64,000 nucleotides of DNA from positions 83,264,163 to 83,328,162 of the forward strand of contig NC_065921.1 of NCBI RefSeq assembly GCF_024586455.1, written 5' to 3'. Position 1 is the first letter of the stretch, and the number at the start of each line of letters is the position of its first letter. The notes under the pieces were generated by a model, which saw only the letters and a list, made by a program, of their open reading frames with translations, searched no databases and was not told the DNA's origin. Source of the DNA: Bactrocera neohumeralis. Lineage: Eukaryota > Arthropoda > Insecta > Diptera > Tephritidae. Positions 23,801-35,949 of the stretch are shown here, piece by piece. The position numbers and the translations under genes were made by a program.

Positions 23801-25603
23801 TCCTGTATCCATCGCACGTGGACGGCGGTGATGTTCGCATTTACTTTTATGTGGGCGTCAGTTGGCAGTTTCCAATGGACCGGACATTCCAAGGCATGCC
23901 CTCAAATCGTTATCCGTTTGCGATAGTGTTTTAAAGGCGGAGTTCTTTCGAGGTATTTTGTTTTTTTTCGGGCGTGTTTCAAAACCTAGCGCACAACCCT
24001 GCGGAGGGATGGTTCGCCTTATCACTTTAGCTCGCCTTCAAACGGATGTTCTTTGGCTATCCAGAAGATAGTTGGTCTAAGTCCGAAAGCCGTGAAATCG
24101 TTTCTGGCCACTTCCAAGTGTATAGCAATCAGAGAACTTTCCTCACTTGCGTGAATTTCTACACATGGCTCCATTCGTTACTACTTCCAAAAACTATGTA
24201 AAAAGTCAAAAAAAATTATTTTTAACAATTTTATCGTTTTTTTTCAAACGATTTTCCATTCCTCATGCAAAGTCCACAAATCAAATTTCCTGCTAATCCA
24301 TAACTTCTATAATTGCAACGGTATTGATGTTTTGGTTGCACGCACAGTCAATTTAAGACAAATTATGTGGCGCTGCACAGCCAACGGCGCTGCCAAGCAT
24401 GCCACCCATGTCAGACCCTTTCTCCTCAACCAATCGCTTACCCTAACACACTTACATATGCACATAGTAAATCCATAAATCGAGCTTTTCCATGAAAACA
24501 CTCGCACTTGAGCGCAAGTCACAGCTGCGTGCATTCTGCTGCTGCTGCCGCGGCGGCTGTTGCCAAAGCATCACTGCGCACCGTTATGGGTTCGTGGCAC
24601 AGCGTTGCATTGGCGCACGTGGAAAAGGGTGCTCGCCTGCAGAAATAAAAATAAAAATTCCGAAAGAAAATAAATAGAGGTTGGCGTAAGGCACGTGAAG
24701 CACCGCATGTTGCGGCACCTTAAGTCTAAAAAAGCGTGAATAATGCAACATGAAAAGTGCGCGGCGCTGTTGGCGGTGAGTGTGGCTTAGTCAGTCAGTG
24801 CGGCTCAGGTTCAATGAAACGACCCGGCGACCAGGCAGCGCGCTTCAAGCAAAGCTATCGCCAACGAGCGTACCGCAAACGGCCGACCATTAGTCAGTCA
24901 AGCTGGCGAACAGCAGAAGAACAAAAAAAAAACAATGTTGCCAGAGAAAAAAAAAACTAACGAACCATTTTTAATGGTCGATGAAATTTCTTGGCTACGA
25001 CGAAGGCAAAAAAAGTAATACTGTTCAAAATAAAAATGCTTAGCAAATGTTCTTTGTTGTGTATGTGTCTCGATAAGGCCCGTAAGTCTTCGCGGTGCTG
25101 CATAATTCTGCTTACAAATGTTGCCTTTTGTTTTACGATTTTTATTACATTTTCTTTTTTCTTTCCACGCTCAGTCTTTATTCGTGCGATTACAAGCATT
25201 TTTCTTTTTTAGTTTCCTTTTTTCTTTGTTTTTTTTTCGGCTCTTCGCTGGCGTTGCTCAGTCGCAGCGAATTTGTTCAGGTATCCACCGCCTTGTAATT
25301 TACAGCAAGTAAAATACCGTTGCGCTGATTTAAATGTGGCTGTAATCAGTGAAGCTTTTAATACATAACGGTATTGAACGCGATAGACTTGAACTTTTGG
25401 CTGTGGAACTCACAGCGTAAATGATGTGTCTTTAATCATTCAAGATAGTGTGCTGTATTCTAAATAATAACCGTTATTCGTGCGCTTAGCTGTCGGTCGT
25501 AGCTTCAACTTACTTCATATTGACAAGTTCGGATACTTCAAATCAGTTTTTGTTTGAAAATTACGAAGAAAGTATATTTTAGAAAAATTTTCTTAGTAAA
25601 CTA
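23801..25603. other. Non-coding DNA
   Basis: A possible decayed LINE 5' part runs to about 24100. The stretch 24520-24900 is G+C-richer and contains two CACGTG E-boxes (24616-24621 and 24692-24697) and GTCAGTCA direct repeats. The stretch 25130-25240 is a T-rich tract whose Phe-rich open frames are by-products. Confidence 0.5.
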
Positions 25604-25683
25604 TAAGGTCAATCGAAAAGTCCCAGATCTGAGACATAGATGGCGCTACTAAAATTACAGTTGAAGCAGAAACTTGCCTTGAC

Positions 25684-26631
25684 GACGAGTTACCGGACAC
25701 TGTCCCAAGAAAGTCCACCATCAGAGATTGGTATGCGAAGTTTAGACGTGGTGAAATGAGCACCGAAGACGCTGACCGCAGTGGACGTTCCCACGACAGT
25801 CGGGTCTAAGTAATATCTGGCCGAAAAATGTGAACTCGGTAGCATTCCTCGAAATTTTTTAGGAATGTTTTCCGCCGCTGCAACAACAACCGCACTGGAC
25901 GTCCAAAAGAGGTAGTTACCGACGAAAACCTCACTAAAGTCCATAAAATTATTTCCAAAGGTACTCTAAGGATCAAAGTATTCTTTACGGAGATTGCGAT
26001 ATAAGAAAGCTCTGTGCAAAGTGGGTGCCGCGTGATTCGGAGCCATGTTTGGAGATGTTCAAGCATAATAATCCCGAGATTTTGCATCGATATGTGACAA
26101 TGGATGAAACATGGCTTCATCATTTCACTCCGAAGGTCATCCGAGTGGACTGAATGCGACAAACCCCCTCTAAACCTTGGAAAATCGCAGCAGACGGCTG
26201 GCAAGGTTTTGGGGTCTGTATTTTATGATGCGCATGGTATAATTTTTAGTGACTAACTTGAAAAAGGAAGGACCATGAATAGTGACAAAGAGTTCTTGGA
26301 CCGTTTGAGGGATTTGAAGACAAAGAAAGTGTTGATTCGCCAAGGCAACGCACCGAATGAGAAGTCAGTAAAAACGTTGGCTGTAAATCCATGAATTGGA
26401 CTTCGAATTGCTTCCGCATCCACCTTATTCCTCAGGTCTTGTCCCCGAGCTACCATTTCCAGTTCTCAGAACACAAAAGAATGCTCGCTGGGTAGAAATT
26501 TTCGTCTAATTAAAAGGTGATCGCCGAAACTGAGACCTATTTTAAAGCAAACGACAAATCGTACTAAAAAATGTTACCCAAAAGATCACTGTAATCGGTG
26601 TAACACATTCGAGGGGAACTATGTTGAATAA
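25684..26631 (+). pseudogene. Mariner transposase pseudogene, copy 1
   Basis: A cut-and-paste transposase of the irritans subfamily is spread over several frames. The first catalytic Asp is kept in MDETWLHHFTP (Asp codon 26103-26105). The HQDN motif of the second Asp is lost: the region reads FAKATHRMRS in a changed frame near 26337-26365. The N-terminal helix-turn-helix is incomplete, because the coding sequence begins part-way through the first domain. A foreign 101-bp insertion interrupts the SGRP motif at 25788. It cannot make an active enzyme. Confidence 0.8.
25789..25889 (-). mobile_element. Short dispersed (SINE-like) repeat nested in mariner
   Basis: The mariner reading CCGCAGTGGACGT (25776-25788) is repeated as CCGCACTGGACGT (25890-25902). 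The two copies flank 101 bp that do not belong to mariner. Read on the minus strand, the insert starts TTGTTGTTGCAGCGGCGGAA. It has a CATTCCTAAAAAATTTCGAG stem-loop closed by GAATG, then GGCCAGATATTACTTAGACC and CGACTGTCGTGGGA. The 13-bp duplication with one mismatch is what target-primed insertion leaves. The element has no coding capacity. Other copies or parts are at 20650-20744, 15598-15710 and 11340-12110. Confidence 0.7.
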
Positions 26632-26700
26632 AAAAATCGAATTTTGTCAAAAAAATGTGTTTGGCTATACTAGACTAATGAATTTTCAGATGACATGTTA

Positions 26701-27640
26701 TATGATATAGAATTCCACAAAAGAAACAGTTTGGATAACTCCACAAAGCTTGTATCCTTTCTCTATTTGCTTAAGCCAGTTGTTTGTTCGATTCGCCACG
26801 CTCCAAATTTTGGCCAAACGTAGCTGTTAGTTGCTGGTAGAAAACAGCGCTACTAATGTCGGTTGCTCTAAGCGCTTATTTTATACACTCTCTATGCCAT
26901 TTAAGCTCAGCTTAAAGATTATGCACGCTTCATTTCACGCTTAAAAAGTGAAAGATCATGCAAGACTGCCTACTGCGCTGTGATCGCTGTAATGTCTTCG
27001 GCCATATTTACGATTGTTTCAACTTGAAAGCACTATCATTATTGTAACTTTAATTATAACCTCATTTTTTGCCGCTTTCGAGCACAGCTTCAGCATAAAA
27101 AGTGCTTACAACAACGCGCAGCTCGCTGATTCAGCACTTCTTCTCGCTTTTCCGTGTTCTTATAATTGTTTTTGTGCTTTTTTTCTTACACTCTTGTAAT
27201 GAAAACTAGTTTCAGTACGCTAGCGATGCTTGAAGTCAACTACCGTTTTGCTGTGCCCGGCACGTAGTCTCCAAACTCTTACAACAGTTGCGCTTTTATT
27301 TTGCCAGCTCATTTGCTCCACGTCTTTGTAGTGCTCTTATTGTACGAGTAGTTTATTGTTGTTGTAGCATAAATACCGCGCTTTGCTTTTTGCCAGCCTC
27401 TTAATTTTTATTGGTCTTTTTATGGCTGTTTATTTTTACGCTTTAACGAGTGGCTCACTTTGTCACATCTGTGCCTCGAACGCGACGGACTCTTCAGTGG
27501 TTCCATTATTTGCAACGGTTGGCAACTTCAGCTTGTTTGCCTTATAATATTTTGTTTTTTTTTTGAAATTTTTTCGCCTTAGAAAACTCATTAGCCAACG
27601 CGCCTGTGATGAACACCGATTGTGTTACCATTGCGTTAAC
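26701..27640. other. Non-coding DNA
   Basis: No repeat unit or protein motif was found. There are GTTGTTG and T-rich runs near 27355 and 27550. Confidence 0.5.
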
Positions 27641-27794
27641 CCGGTGGAAGACACGGAGGTCCAGTGAGATATCTAATGCAAGTACTTTGTTGTGAATTTT
27701 CAAGAAAATTTTGAGTGGATTCAAAAAAACTACAATATGTCTTGCGGAACCGGTTCGAAAGTGGTTGCAAATAATTTTTTGTGAATCAAGGTCC

Positions 27795-28115
27795 TCCTCC
27801 ACCTGGTCTTCCAAAGGAAGGAAGGTTTTCCTACGCTTCTCCCGGTGGGTACTGCGTCGAATACTCCCAGATATGGAGTGTTACCATTCATTCGGACGGC
27901 ATGACCTAGCCAGCGTAGCCCCTGTCTTTTAATTCGCTGAACTATATCAATGTCGTCGTATATCTCATACAGCTCATCGTTCCAACGAAAGCGGTATTCG
28001 CCATTGCCAATGCGCAGAGGATCATAAATCTTCCACAGAACCTTTCTCTCGAAAACTCGTAACGTCGACTCATCAGATGGGCCACAAATCTTCCGCAGAA
28101 CCTTTCTCTCGTGAA
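27795..28115 (-). pseudogene. RTE-type LINE ORF2, C-terminal fragment
   Basis: On the minus strand the copy reads VLRKIYGPLRIGNGEYRFRW, NDELYEIYDDIDIVQRIKRQ, GLRWLGHAVRMN and, near its end, DQVEEDLDS. These are the RTE C-terminal motifs also seen at 9770 and 35950. Beyond about 27795 the match to the family stops. At 28030-28115 a ~50-bp piece (ATCTTCCRCAGAACCTTTCT) is present twice in tandem. Confidence 0.65.
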
Positions 28116-29524
28116 GTCGTGTGAACTCGCCCGAAACCTCTAAGTTATGTGTGCCATAAATCCGGTGTCGTCACTCTTCAGCTCCATATTACTTCAAATC
28201 TGATCTCCATTGCTTTAGTAGTATCACTTTTGAACCACTCTAAGTCGCAAAGTCACAAAGCTAAGTTATGCTGGGTCGTCGTTTCAATCGCTTCATTTAT
28301 TGACATTTCAATTTTCTGCATTCGACGCTTCATCGATCGTCCGTTTACTTCTTTGCATCTGTGAAAGCCCGGCTTTGTGCTCATATTGATTTGTTTATTT
28401 ATCTCGCTGCATTTGCATGCATTTTTGCTGTTGTTTTTGCAAATTAATAACTCTAATAAAATGCTAATAATATTGTGTGCCAGTTTGGTTTAATGATACT
28501 CATTAAGATTGGTGTTCTTTTATGGGATTGGAATGTTGAAATGATCGCGTGAATGAGTTTCGTTTGTTTAGCTCTCGAGATTTTACTGTAAATAATTTAA
28601 TATTAGCTGGGAATTGTGTTTATATGTAGTATATAACATAATAATATTATGATGAGGTTTGTTTTGTCTAGTGAATGCAATAAATTTGGTTTTGGTCCAT
28701 TAGGCAGCAGCTTGGATGGTCAAGAGTTTGGCAGCACTTAATTATTTCAGTTTAGATGACAGAGAAAACGCTCAGAACAACAACAACAAATCTAGCGCAG
28801 AAGTTGGTTGAGCAATAATTTTTGTCTCTCTTATGTTTTAAGCTCACCATAAGTGTTCTAACCGCTCTTCGTTCGATACATAAAGGAGGTTGAGGAAATC
28901 TGGCGGTTACGCGCACAGTTCGGTATCGATCAGTTCTTTAAACTGGTAATATATTTAGAAGTTTAAAGTTCTGTCAGTATATAGCAAGGGCTGAGTGTTT
29001 TATTTTATAACCATCACCCGCATAATCGTTTCAGGCCTTTTCAAACCCGCTTCGTGAAAACACAAATTAAGTTCGCCAGTATATGATCTTTATCAATAAA
29101 ATCTCGAAAAGATGTCCTATAAGTACTTGGCTTTTAATAAGCGAATTCCATTGTTTTCTTTATTTTCTACAATAACCTTAGATTCCCCGTGAGGGAATTT
29201 CTCAAACCTTTTTTGAGCAGAAATTTTCAAATTATGAACTTTTTGCCATTAGACTCAAGTGACTCGACTTCAACCTGTCGAAAAGGAACTCATCCTTGAT
29301 AGAAGCTTTCATGGAAGCCAAAAAAACAAGAAAAGAGTGAGCCAGGCATTGGTTGCCTTATGCTGTTGTAAAGCAACACTTGGGATGCTGTGGTATCTCT
29401 TACCAAATGTTGGGTTTTGGCTTTAAGTAACCGTAATTCAGCTAATACGGTTCTGTGGTGTATTTGTCGGTGGAGAGCGTTCGGTAAAGCCACACTCGCT
29501 AAACAGCTAGAACGCGTTTAATGA
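28116..29524. other. Non-coding DNA
   Basis: No element was recognised. The 67-codon frame at 29290-29493 on the minus strand has no family resemblance. Confidence 0.5.
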
Positions 29525-30600
29525 TTGGCTCTCGTTGGTATCAGTGTTACTCTACGTACAACATCAAAATTGACACTTAATGCCTTTCGAAATATAGCAC
29601 CTATGGGCATAGCCGGCAGATTCATTGTTGTGAAGGTTGGTACAGGACTCCGGGAAACTAAATACATTAAGGATCCCAGAGGGGGACATTCCAAAATTCT
29701 CTCTCACTTCACCTGCATTCCTGATAACTTGGACCACTGCACCGAGAAATCTACTACTAACGATATTTTCTTCGCCCACATGACTCCGAGATGTGGCTGG
29801 GACGGAGTCGCTGAAGAAGAGGCACAGTGAGCTTTTTACGGATGGGGCGAAGTTCAACGGGTAGTTTGGTGGGGAGTCTTTTGTCGGGAGCTCTGAATGA
29901 ACTCTAGTCTATCAGACTATGGTAGCGTCTTTCAAACAGATGTGGAATCCATTGAGATCGAAGTGTCTTTTCTTTTAAGGAGATATGCATTCACTCTGAT
30001 AGCAGAGCTGCTATATAGACCGTGAGCTTGCTGACAGTGAGCTGAAAGCTAGACATAACTATCAACTTGTAAAGCCTATGGCTTGCAAGAAAAGGCATCG
30101 ATAACTAAATTTTAGAAAACGAACGAACGAACAGGGATTTCTCTGTCTTCGTGCACTCAGAGGCTTTATCTATAAGCCTCGTAAGATCTCAGCAAACGTT
30201 GGTCAGTAATCAAAACTTGTGGGCTAGGGAAAACTTTCTGTCCATGTGTGGATAGTAAAAGTTCCACCGAACTTCCAGCTCTTAGCTCGACTCAAATCGC
30301 CACAATGATAGGCATCTTAACTGAGCAATGTTCCATTGGCACTCATGCCAACTAGGAAGATGTGGTGGAAACATCCAGACAATTTCTCCCAAAGTTTCCA
30401 GCTTTCGCCAGATTAATGTTGAAGCTTATCGGTTGCTGTACATTTTATGAATTCGCCGAATTGGCTGGAATTAATATAAGCCGCCTCAATAAATTTTTGG
30501 CTGGCTTTAGACGTTTTGTCCGTATGCGGCGGTCTTTTTGATCAATACCTGGAGTTTTGGGTATCACAACGGACAAGCGACTCTAGCAGTCGAAGTGAGA
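29525..30600 (+). pseudogene. I-group LINE ORF2 remnant with RNase H
   Basis: The fragment SVFQTDVESIEIEVSFLLRR (about 29920-29985) is the RNase H SVFQAExxAI motif, preceded by WWGVFCRELQMN. Near 30300-30340, IATMIGILTEQCSIGTHAN corresponds to the GLLTGHCPIGxHA motif. The 3' part near 30430-30540 reads IRRIGWN and IFGWL-like remnants in broken frames. The copy is strongly decayed, and the RT is not recognisable upstream. Confidence 0.55.
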
Positions 30601-30725
30601 TTATTCATGGCTTCACGAAGTGCTATACAAAATGAATTTGTAGTATACGAACTGTAGTTGAAGTGGTACACGAAGTGATTTTGTGTTAAGAGAAGTGATT
30701 TTCTGTTATACGAAGTGCTTGGGTT
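30595..30725 (+). repeat. Short ACGAAGTG minisatellite
   Basis: CACGAAGTG, ATACGAACTG, ACACGAAGTG, AGAGAAGTG and ATACGAAGTG recur about every 20-32 bp, separated by T-rich TATACA or TTTTGTGTT spacers. Confidence 0.5.
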
Positions 30726-31180
30726 TTGGTTTAAGAGCTAACAGCTTTCAATTTTAAAGTTATTCATTGTTATATATAGCTTTTACTGGCTAATATCTTC
30801 TTCTAGGGTTGTAATTTCTAGGTTTCTTAAAAAAGTTGTTGGTATGTGGCATTGTGAGACTAACTTTGATGGTGATATTAGGTGGCAGTAAGAATTACTA
30901 AGTTGCTTTACATTTTTTCTGCTTCCGAAAATTGTTACTGCCGAAAAGTCTTTCCGAAAAAAATAGTTCTCGATATTTTCTATTAAATTAGTGCAAGCCA
31001 CAGGGATGAATGAAATTTTTATCTAAAAAAAAAATTTATAAATATTAATTTGAATTTTTTAAGGAAATCAAAAATTAAAAAAAAAATTAATGAAATTAAA
31101 TTTTTTTTTATTTTCAGGAAATTAAAATCTATTTAGCGGTCTAAATCTAAATTTTTCGGTAAGTTAAATCTATAGCCTAT
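30726..31180. other. A+T-rich non-coding DNA
   Basis: The stretch 31020-31130 is nearly all A and T. No gene was seen. Confidence 0.5.
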
Positions 31181-31330
31181 GTGATCAAATTTGACCCGGA
31201 CAAATCTAAGAAAAATCTATATTTACATATAATATTAAAAATAAATACGTAAGTATTTGAGATTTACGAATATCCAAAACCTCTATCTGATCAAATTTGA
31301 ACCGGACTGCTCAAAAAGTTATGTTCACAT
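31181..31330 (+). repeat. Two dispersed units with a CAAATTTGACCCGGAC motif
   Basis: TGATCAAATTTGACCCGGAC occurs near 31182, and TGATCAAATTTGAACCGGAC about 107 bp later. The same words form the array at 55800-56190. A relative (CAAATTTAATCTGGACTG) lies at 59345. Confidence 0.55.
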
Positions 31331-32689
31331 ACACACCAGAAGAAATAATATGTTCGTATTTGAGCCTTACGAATAGCCAAACCGCAGTCTATCTTTTTTT
31401 CTTCCATTGTGAAAATTTATAGACTAAACCGATTAAAAAAAAATCTTCCAAAGAAAATTTCAATGAAATGTCATTCGTTGCGAGCAAATTTTGTCTATAA
31501 CCCATGTAACTATTTCTGTGTATAAACGTACATACTCGTATATATGTAAACTAAATGGCACTTCCCCTACTTAACCCCCAAAAAGTCATTAGCACTTCCT
31601 TTCTCCACAATTGTAAATTAAAATTTCATTGAGTCGAAGACAAGTCCACAAGTTACTCACACACACACCTACATACATAACTACACACCCTGTATGAAAA
31701 CAATAATATTTAAATTGAGCCATGAGCAGACAACTGCTTAAATGACAGCGCTGGAACTTAAGTGTTTGCTGACCAATTGAAAAATGAGCGAAATAAATAT
31801 ATGCAAAATTGAAAAAGGAAAAATAAAGAAATTAAAAAAATATGTGAGAACAAGCATATCGGAACGAAAATTGCACGAATGTCCAATGCTCAATTGAATG
31901 ACAGCAAATACACTTGAGCTTGCCAACAAATACATACATGCATTTTTAGTTGTGTTTGTGTGTGTGCGTTGGCAGTTGGTGTGAATATCTGTGCAGCAAT
32001 TGTCGAAGTGACGCGCTGTGAGTCCGATGGGAAGGTGGCACCCCAAAAGTGCAAAAAGTGTCGCAGTCGCTGATATGTTAATATATGTTTATACATATAT
32101 ACATACACACAAAAATATATATACACATACATATATATAGGTACATTGTTTTTATAATGTATGAAAATATGCAAATTTGCAATGAGTAGCCAGCAAAGGA
32201 AGCTGTCGTCCGACACTTCACAGCCCTCAAGCCATACCTTACACTGTGCCAAACACATATAATTGTACTGCAGTAACGGTAGATATGTACGTATATCTCT
32301 ACAGGGGTTACACAGCTTAACCATTCGTTCCAATTGCTTGCTTGGTCAGGTTCATCAGCACTCGCACCCACCCGAGTGTCTAGTGGTGCACCGGAGCTTT
32401 TCATATTCATATTCGTTATCACGCGGCTGGTTGCTTGTTGTTGTAGTAATAAGTGCACGAATTTGCATTCTATATATAAATATGGAACATATATATCATA
32501 TAAGTATATGTACATATGTATATTAGTATATCAATATGTCTCTGTTACGGTCGTTGGGTGTTCGGTGTCAATTGTCGTTGCCAATGATTACTGCTGTTGT
32601 TGTAATTTGTTGAGGAAACAGTGTGTTGGAAGTGAAAAAAATTAAGCAATATTTTCAAGATCACGCAGAACGCGACTTACTTATTTATT
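31331..32689. other. Non-coding DNA with microsatellites
   Basis: Long overlapping minus-strand frames at 31738-32515 arise from ATACATATATA tracts (32085-32145 and 32470-32545) and have Tyr/Ile-rich nonsense composition. No motif supports a gene. Confidence 0.5.
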
Positions 32690-33580
32690 TTAAATTTCTT
32701 TTAAAATTTGTTTGCGTTGGGGTTGCCAGCTGTTTTTTTATTAAAGATTAAAAAATGTAAAGATATGGCATGTATGTAGCCCATATATTAGAATTAAAAT
32801 TTTAGAAATTTGATATGAAACATTTTAACAAAAAAGTTTGATAATATAGAGTTGCCACATTTCTAGAAATAATAAGAAAATGTTAAATAATGAAGAGTTT
32901 AAGAAAGTAAAATGTTAGACAGTAAAAAATTTTGATGTAAAATATTTTAATAAAAACTAACTATGTATATATGGGGTAGGGTTGCCACATTTCTAGAAAT
33001 AACAATATGTCGTTGAAAAAATTAAGAAAGCAAAATTAGACGGTAATGCAATAATACGCCATTTATTACGTTCACTTTTTATTTTCTTAAAAATGTGGAC
33101 AAAAGAGTTGCCAGCTGTCTCGATTTATAATTAAAAAAATTAAATTTATAGTATGTATGTATGTGGTCAATATATTAAAAATAACATTTTAGAAAATTGA
33201 TATAAAATGTTTTAATAAAAAAATAGAGAGAATAGGGTTGCCACATTTCTAGAAATTATAATAAACCGGTGAAAATTTTAAAAAGAAAGTTATTAGAAAG
33301 TAATGCAATAATGCGCTATTTAATACGTTCACCTTTTATTAAAATGAAATGTGAACGAAGGAGTTGCCAGCTGTTTCGATTTATGATGAAAAAAATTTAA
33401 CGTTATTTAGTTATGAGATTGATAAAAAATAAAACTTTGCAGCACTGATGTAGATAAAACATTTTAACAAAAAATATATAGCATGTGGTTGCCACATTAT
33501 AAGAAATTACAATATGCCAGTGGGAAATTTAAGAAAATAAAGTATTTAATAGTAATATAGTTTCTTAAAAGATGAAGTAA
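32690..33580 (+). repeat. ~250-bp tandem repeat with TTCTAGAA boxes
   Basis: GTTGCCAGCTGT occurs near 32722, 33109 and 33361. GTTGCCACATTTCTAGAAAT occurs near 32850, 32978 and 33236, with a worn copy near 33487. TACGTTCACTTTTTATT or its variant precedes the second and third GTTGCCAGCTG boxes. The order (GTTGCCAGCTG, an A+T stretch, GTTGCCACATTTCTAGAA, a TTAAGAAAGTAA-like stretch) repeats about three and a half times. No coding frame is present. Confidence 0.7.
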
Positions 33581-33689
33581 AATTTTTTTAGCGTCAGTGG
33601 TACCTCGTGGGTAATCAAATTTTTTAGGGTCATTGGTATCTTGTGAGTAATACGATCTAAAGTCTCTGGTGGTTTTCTCTTAAATACGG

Positions 33690-34210
33690 CTCATGATTTG
33701 AGGCCATTGGAGCGAGACTAAATGTCACTACGAGCATGGCACTATACTCGACCTTCTTAATGAACTCGGGTTGCGCCTGCAATGCGATCGAGAAAAAGAG
33801 AGCCACGAGGAATTAAAGACATCGTTTTCATTCCCCGGTAGAGAAGATTGGATCAATGGGTCTGTAATTGACTGTTCCAACGGCGAAGTCTAGATATTCG
33901 CCGACGGATCGAAGGGTGAAAAAGGAACAGAAGCGAGCTTCTTCTGTAGTATTCCATACAGATAAGGCAGCTTCAAACTAACTGACTACAATTCAGTCTT
34001 TCAAGCCGAAATTTTTGACAAAACAAAAGGTGCCAAGTGGTCTCTCACCAGCAAGTTCATAAGCATTCTAGCTAGACAAGTGGAATTTAAGGTTATCCGT
34101 AGCGCCAATAATATCATCTGGCCACAAATTTTTCCACTAGACGCTCAATTGTTCATCTGACAGGACGATTATGACGACCATAAATTGGACGTAGCGTTCT
34201 TAAAGTAGTT
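33690..34210 (+). pseudogene. LINE RNase H remnant
   Basis: IFADGSKGEKGTEASFFCSI (about 33890-33950) matches the first RNase H motif (YTDGSK...GAG), with the catalytic Asp kept. NSVFQAEIF (about 33990-34015) is the following SVFQAE motif. The C-terminal module is not seen. An upstream DxNExGLxLQCDREKES-like stretch may be the tail of the tether domain. It belongs to the RNase H-bearing I-group LINEs. Confidence 0.55.
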
Positions 34211-35949
34211 CCGAATTTCGGTAGTAAATTTTAATAATTTCGACTTGTCGTTGGATCGTATATCTTTTCTTGATGAAATGGCAAACCTTACTGAAGAGAA
34301 ATGCCAAAACAGCGGGAAAAGATGTGGCGCCGTTTGCTGTCCCTATCGGTCTACTTTTGTAGTGTCTCTAATGGAAAACCCAAGCCACACAGAGCATACC
34401 ACAAAGTTACTTTGGGATAGTGTTGATGGTGGGCAGACAAAAAATGATGAGAATGATGAGACGCTGGAAAATTATCTATGTGATATCTGTAATATTTTAC
34501 AATAGAATCCTGTACAGAAGCAAATTTTGAGCAAATCCGCAAACCTCAATCGCATAGATTCAAGAAAACTGCAATACCTTAACGTGTAGGAATACTTTGA
34601 AACACTTTTTCTACCAATATCTTGCAGTTTAGGCCTTTAGAGAACAACACTGTGCTTCAAACCGCTTTCGGGTCATATGCACATACATACATATTTACAT
34701 ACATATGGATAGAGGCAAATTATGCTCATATTCTGCTATGCGTTTGGCACACATTTCGAACCACATACTCTGTGCATTATTCTATAATCTACCCACTGAG
34801 TACTAAGCATATTCCTGGCATTATTTTCACTTGCTCCGTTGTCGGCCGAAGGTTAAGTGGGTTGCCCGGCAGCTTACACAAGCTAAGCCACATGAGTTGT
34901 GGATGCTTGTGGCTCTGGAGCACAGCTTGCTTTCTAAGCACACTCTCTGTATTTATATAACTATTCAAGGCACACCTTGAACCACAAGATAAATCATAGT
35001 TTAAGGTCAGTTGTATGGGTGACAACTTTTCGAATTTTCGTGACAGTAAAAATAGTTAACGAAGTGAGCACTTATGTGTAATAAATGTGTTTATATAATA
35101 TATGGATATGTCATGTAAGTGAGATTTATTTATTTAAATTGAAATGATTTGTTTTTCGGTTATTTTGTTCATTTATTTGTTTGTTACACGGCTTAATTTA
35201 TTTATTTTATTGACATTTTTTTCGCATAGCAAATGATGTAATGCTCCAACTCGCGTACAATTTGCAAGCGAGCACATTAATAGTCAGTAGAAATGGGCAG
35301 AAATAAATTGCTTGTCAGTCATTGCTAGTTTTTATTGGACAATATAAGTTTTTCTACAACACAGAGTGTCTCATAGGCTTTATTTTTATTTTGTGCGTGA
35401 TTTATTCCAAGCATACATGTTTTTGTTTTTTGTTGTTTCCTTTTATTGACATGCAGTTTTTGTTTGGACTCGGTGTGTTTTGACAATTTGCATACAATTG
35501 AATTGAATTTGTTTACTTCAATTATTTTTTGTTTGTTCGTCAAAGGCCAGCTGTGTGATCAGTTTTCTCTCGGGTTTCCAGCAAGACCGTTTTTATGAGA
35601 GAAAAATTTATATAATTCTATACGTATGTATATACATATGTATTTGATATCCAACTATTTTGAGTTGACAGCAACTATTGCAAGTTCTTTTCTAGTCAAA
35701 AAATTTTAGAAGAGTTCCACACTAGAGAGCTTTCGGTTTGCATAAAGAACAAAATTTTGCAAACATGCCTTTGAATCAATAGATCACAGTTGGCTAAGTA
35801 GAATATGTCTAAAAAAGTTTAAAAATGTAAATAATCCAATAAATGTCTTAAAAAATTTATTCAAGAATTATATTAAGGATAAGTCCACATCATGTTGCCA
35901 TTATTCTTATTCTTTATTGGTGTAAACACTGCTTACGAGGTTATAACCG
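34211..35949. other. Non-coding DNA
   Basis: The 86-codon frame at 34245-34505 is acidic at its end and Cys-containing but matches nothing I know. The stretch 35090-35560 is A+T-rich with TTTATTTATTT runs. No repeat family was recognised. Confidence 0.5.

Larger units (their letters stand above)
25604..26700 (+). mobile_element. Dead mariner element (irritans type), copy 1
   Basis: The left end AAGGTCAATCGAAAAGTCCC and the right end GAATTTTCAGATGACATGTT (26680-26699) are imperfect inverted repeats, and each is bordered by TA. Inside lie pieces of a mariner transposase. RKSTIRDWYAKFRRGEMSTED is near 25710-25768, VVTDENLTKVHKI is near 25912-25950, KLCAKWVPRDSEP is near 26006-26043 and EGNYVE-stop is at the end. 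The size (about 1.1 kb) includes the foreign 101 bp at 25789-25889. Confidence 0.85.

Noticed and set aside
25789..25889. The 101-bp insert as a native variable part of the mariner transposase
   Set aside because: Its words recur outside mariners (20650, 15598, 12042), and the mariner sequence on either side is duplicated, so it is foreign.
31738..32515. Long overlapping minus-strand frames of up to 147 codons
   Set aside because: They run through CATATATACATAC microsatellites, overlap in two frames and encode Tyr/Ile/Cys-rich sequence with no family motif.
34245..34505. 86-codon frame with four Cys, considered as a zinc-binding protein
   Set aside because: The Cys spacing fits no finger type that I know. 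The frame begins within a LINE RNase H relic's 3' flank and lacks other support.
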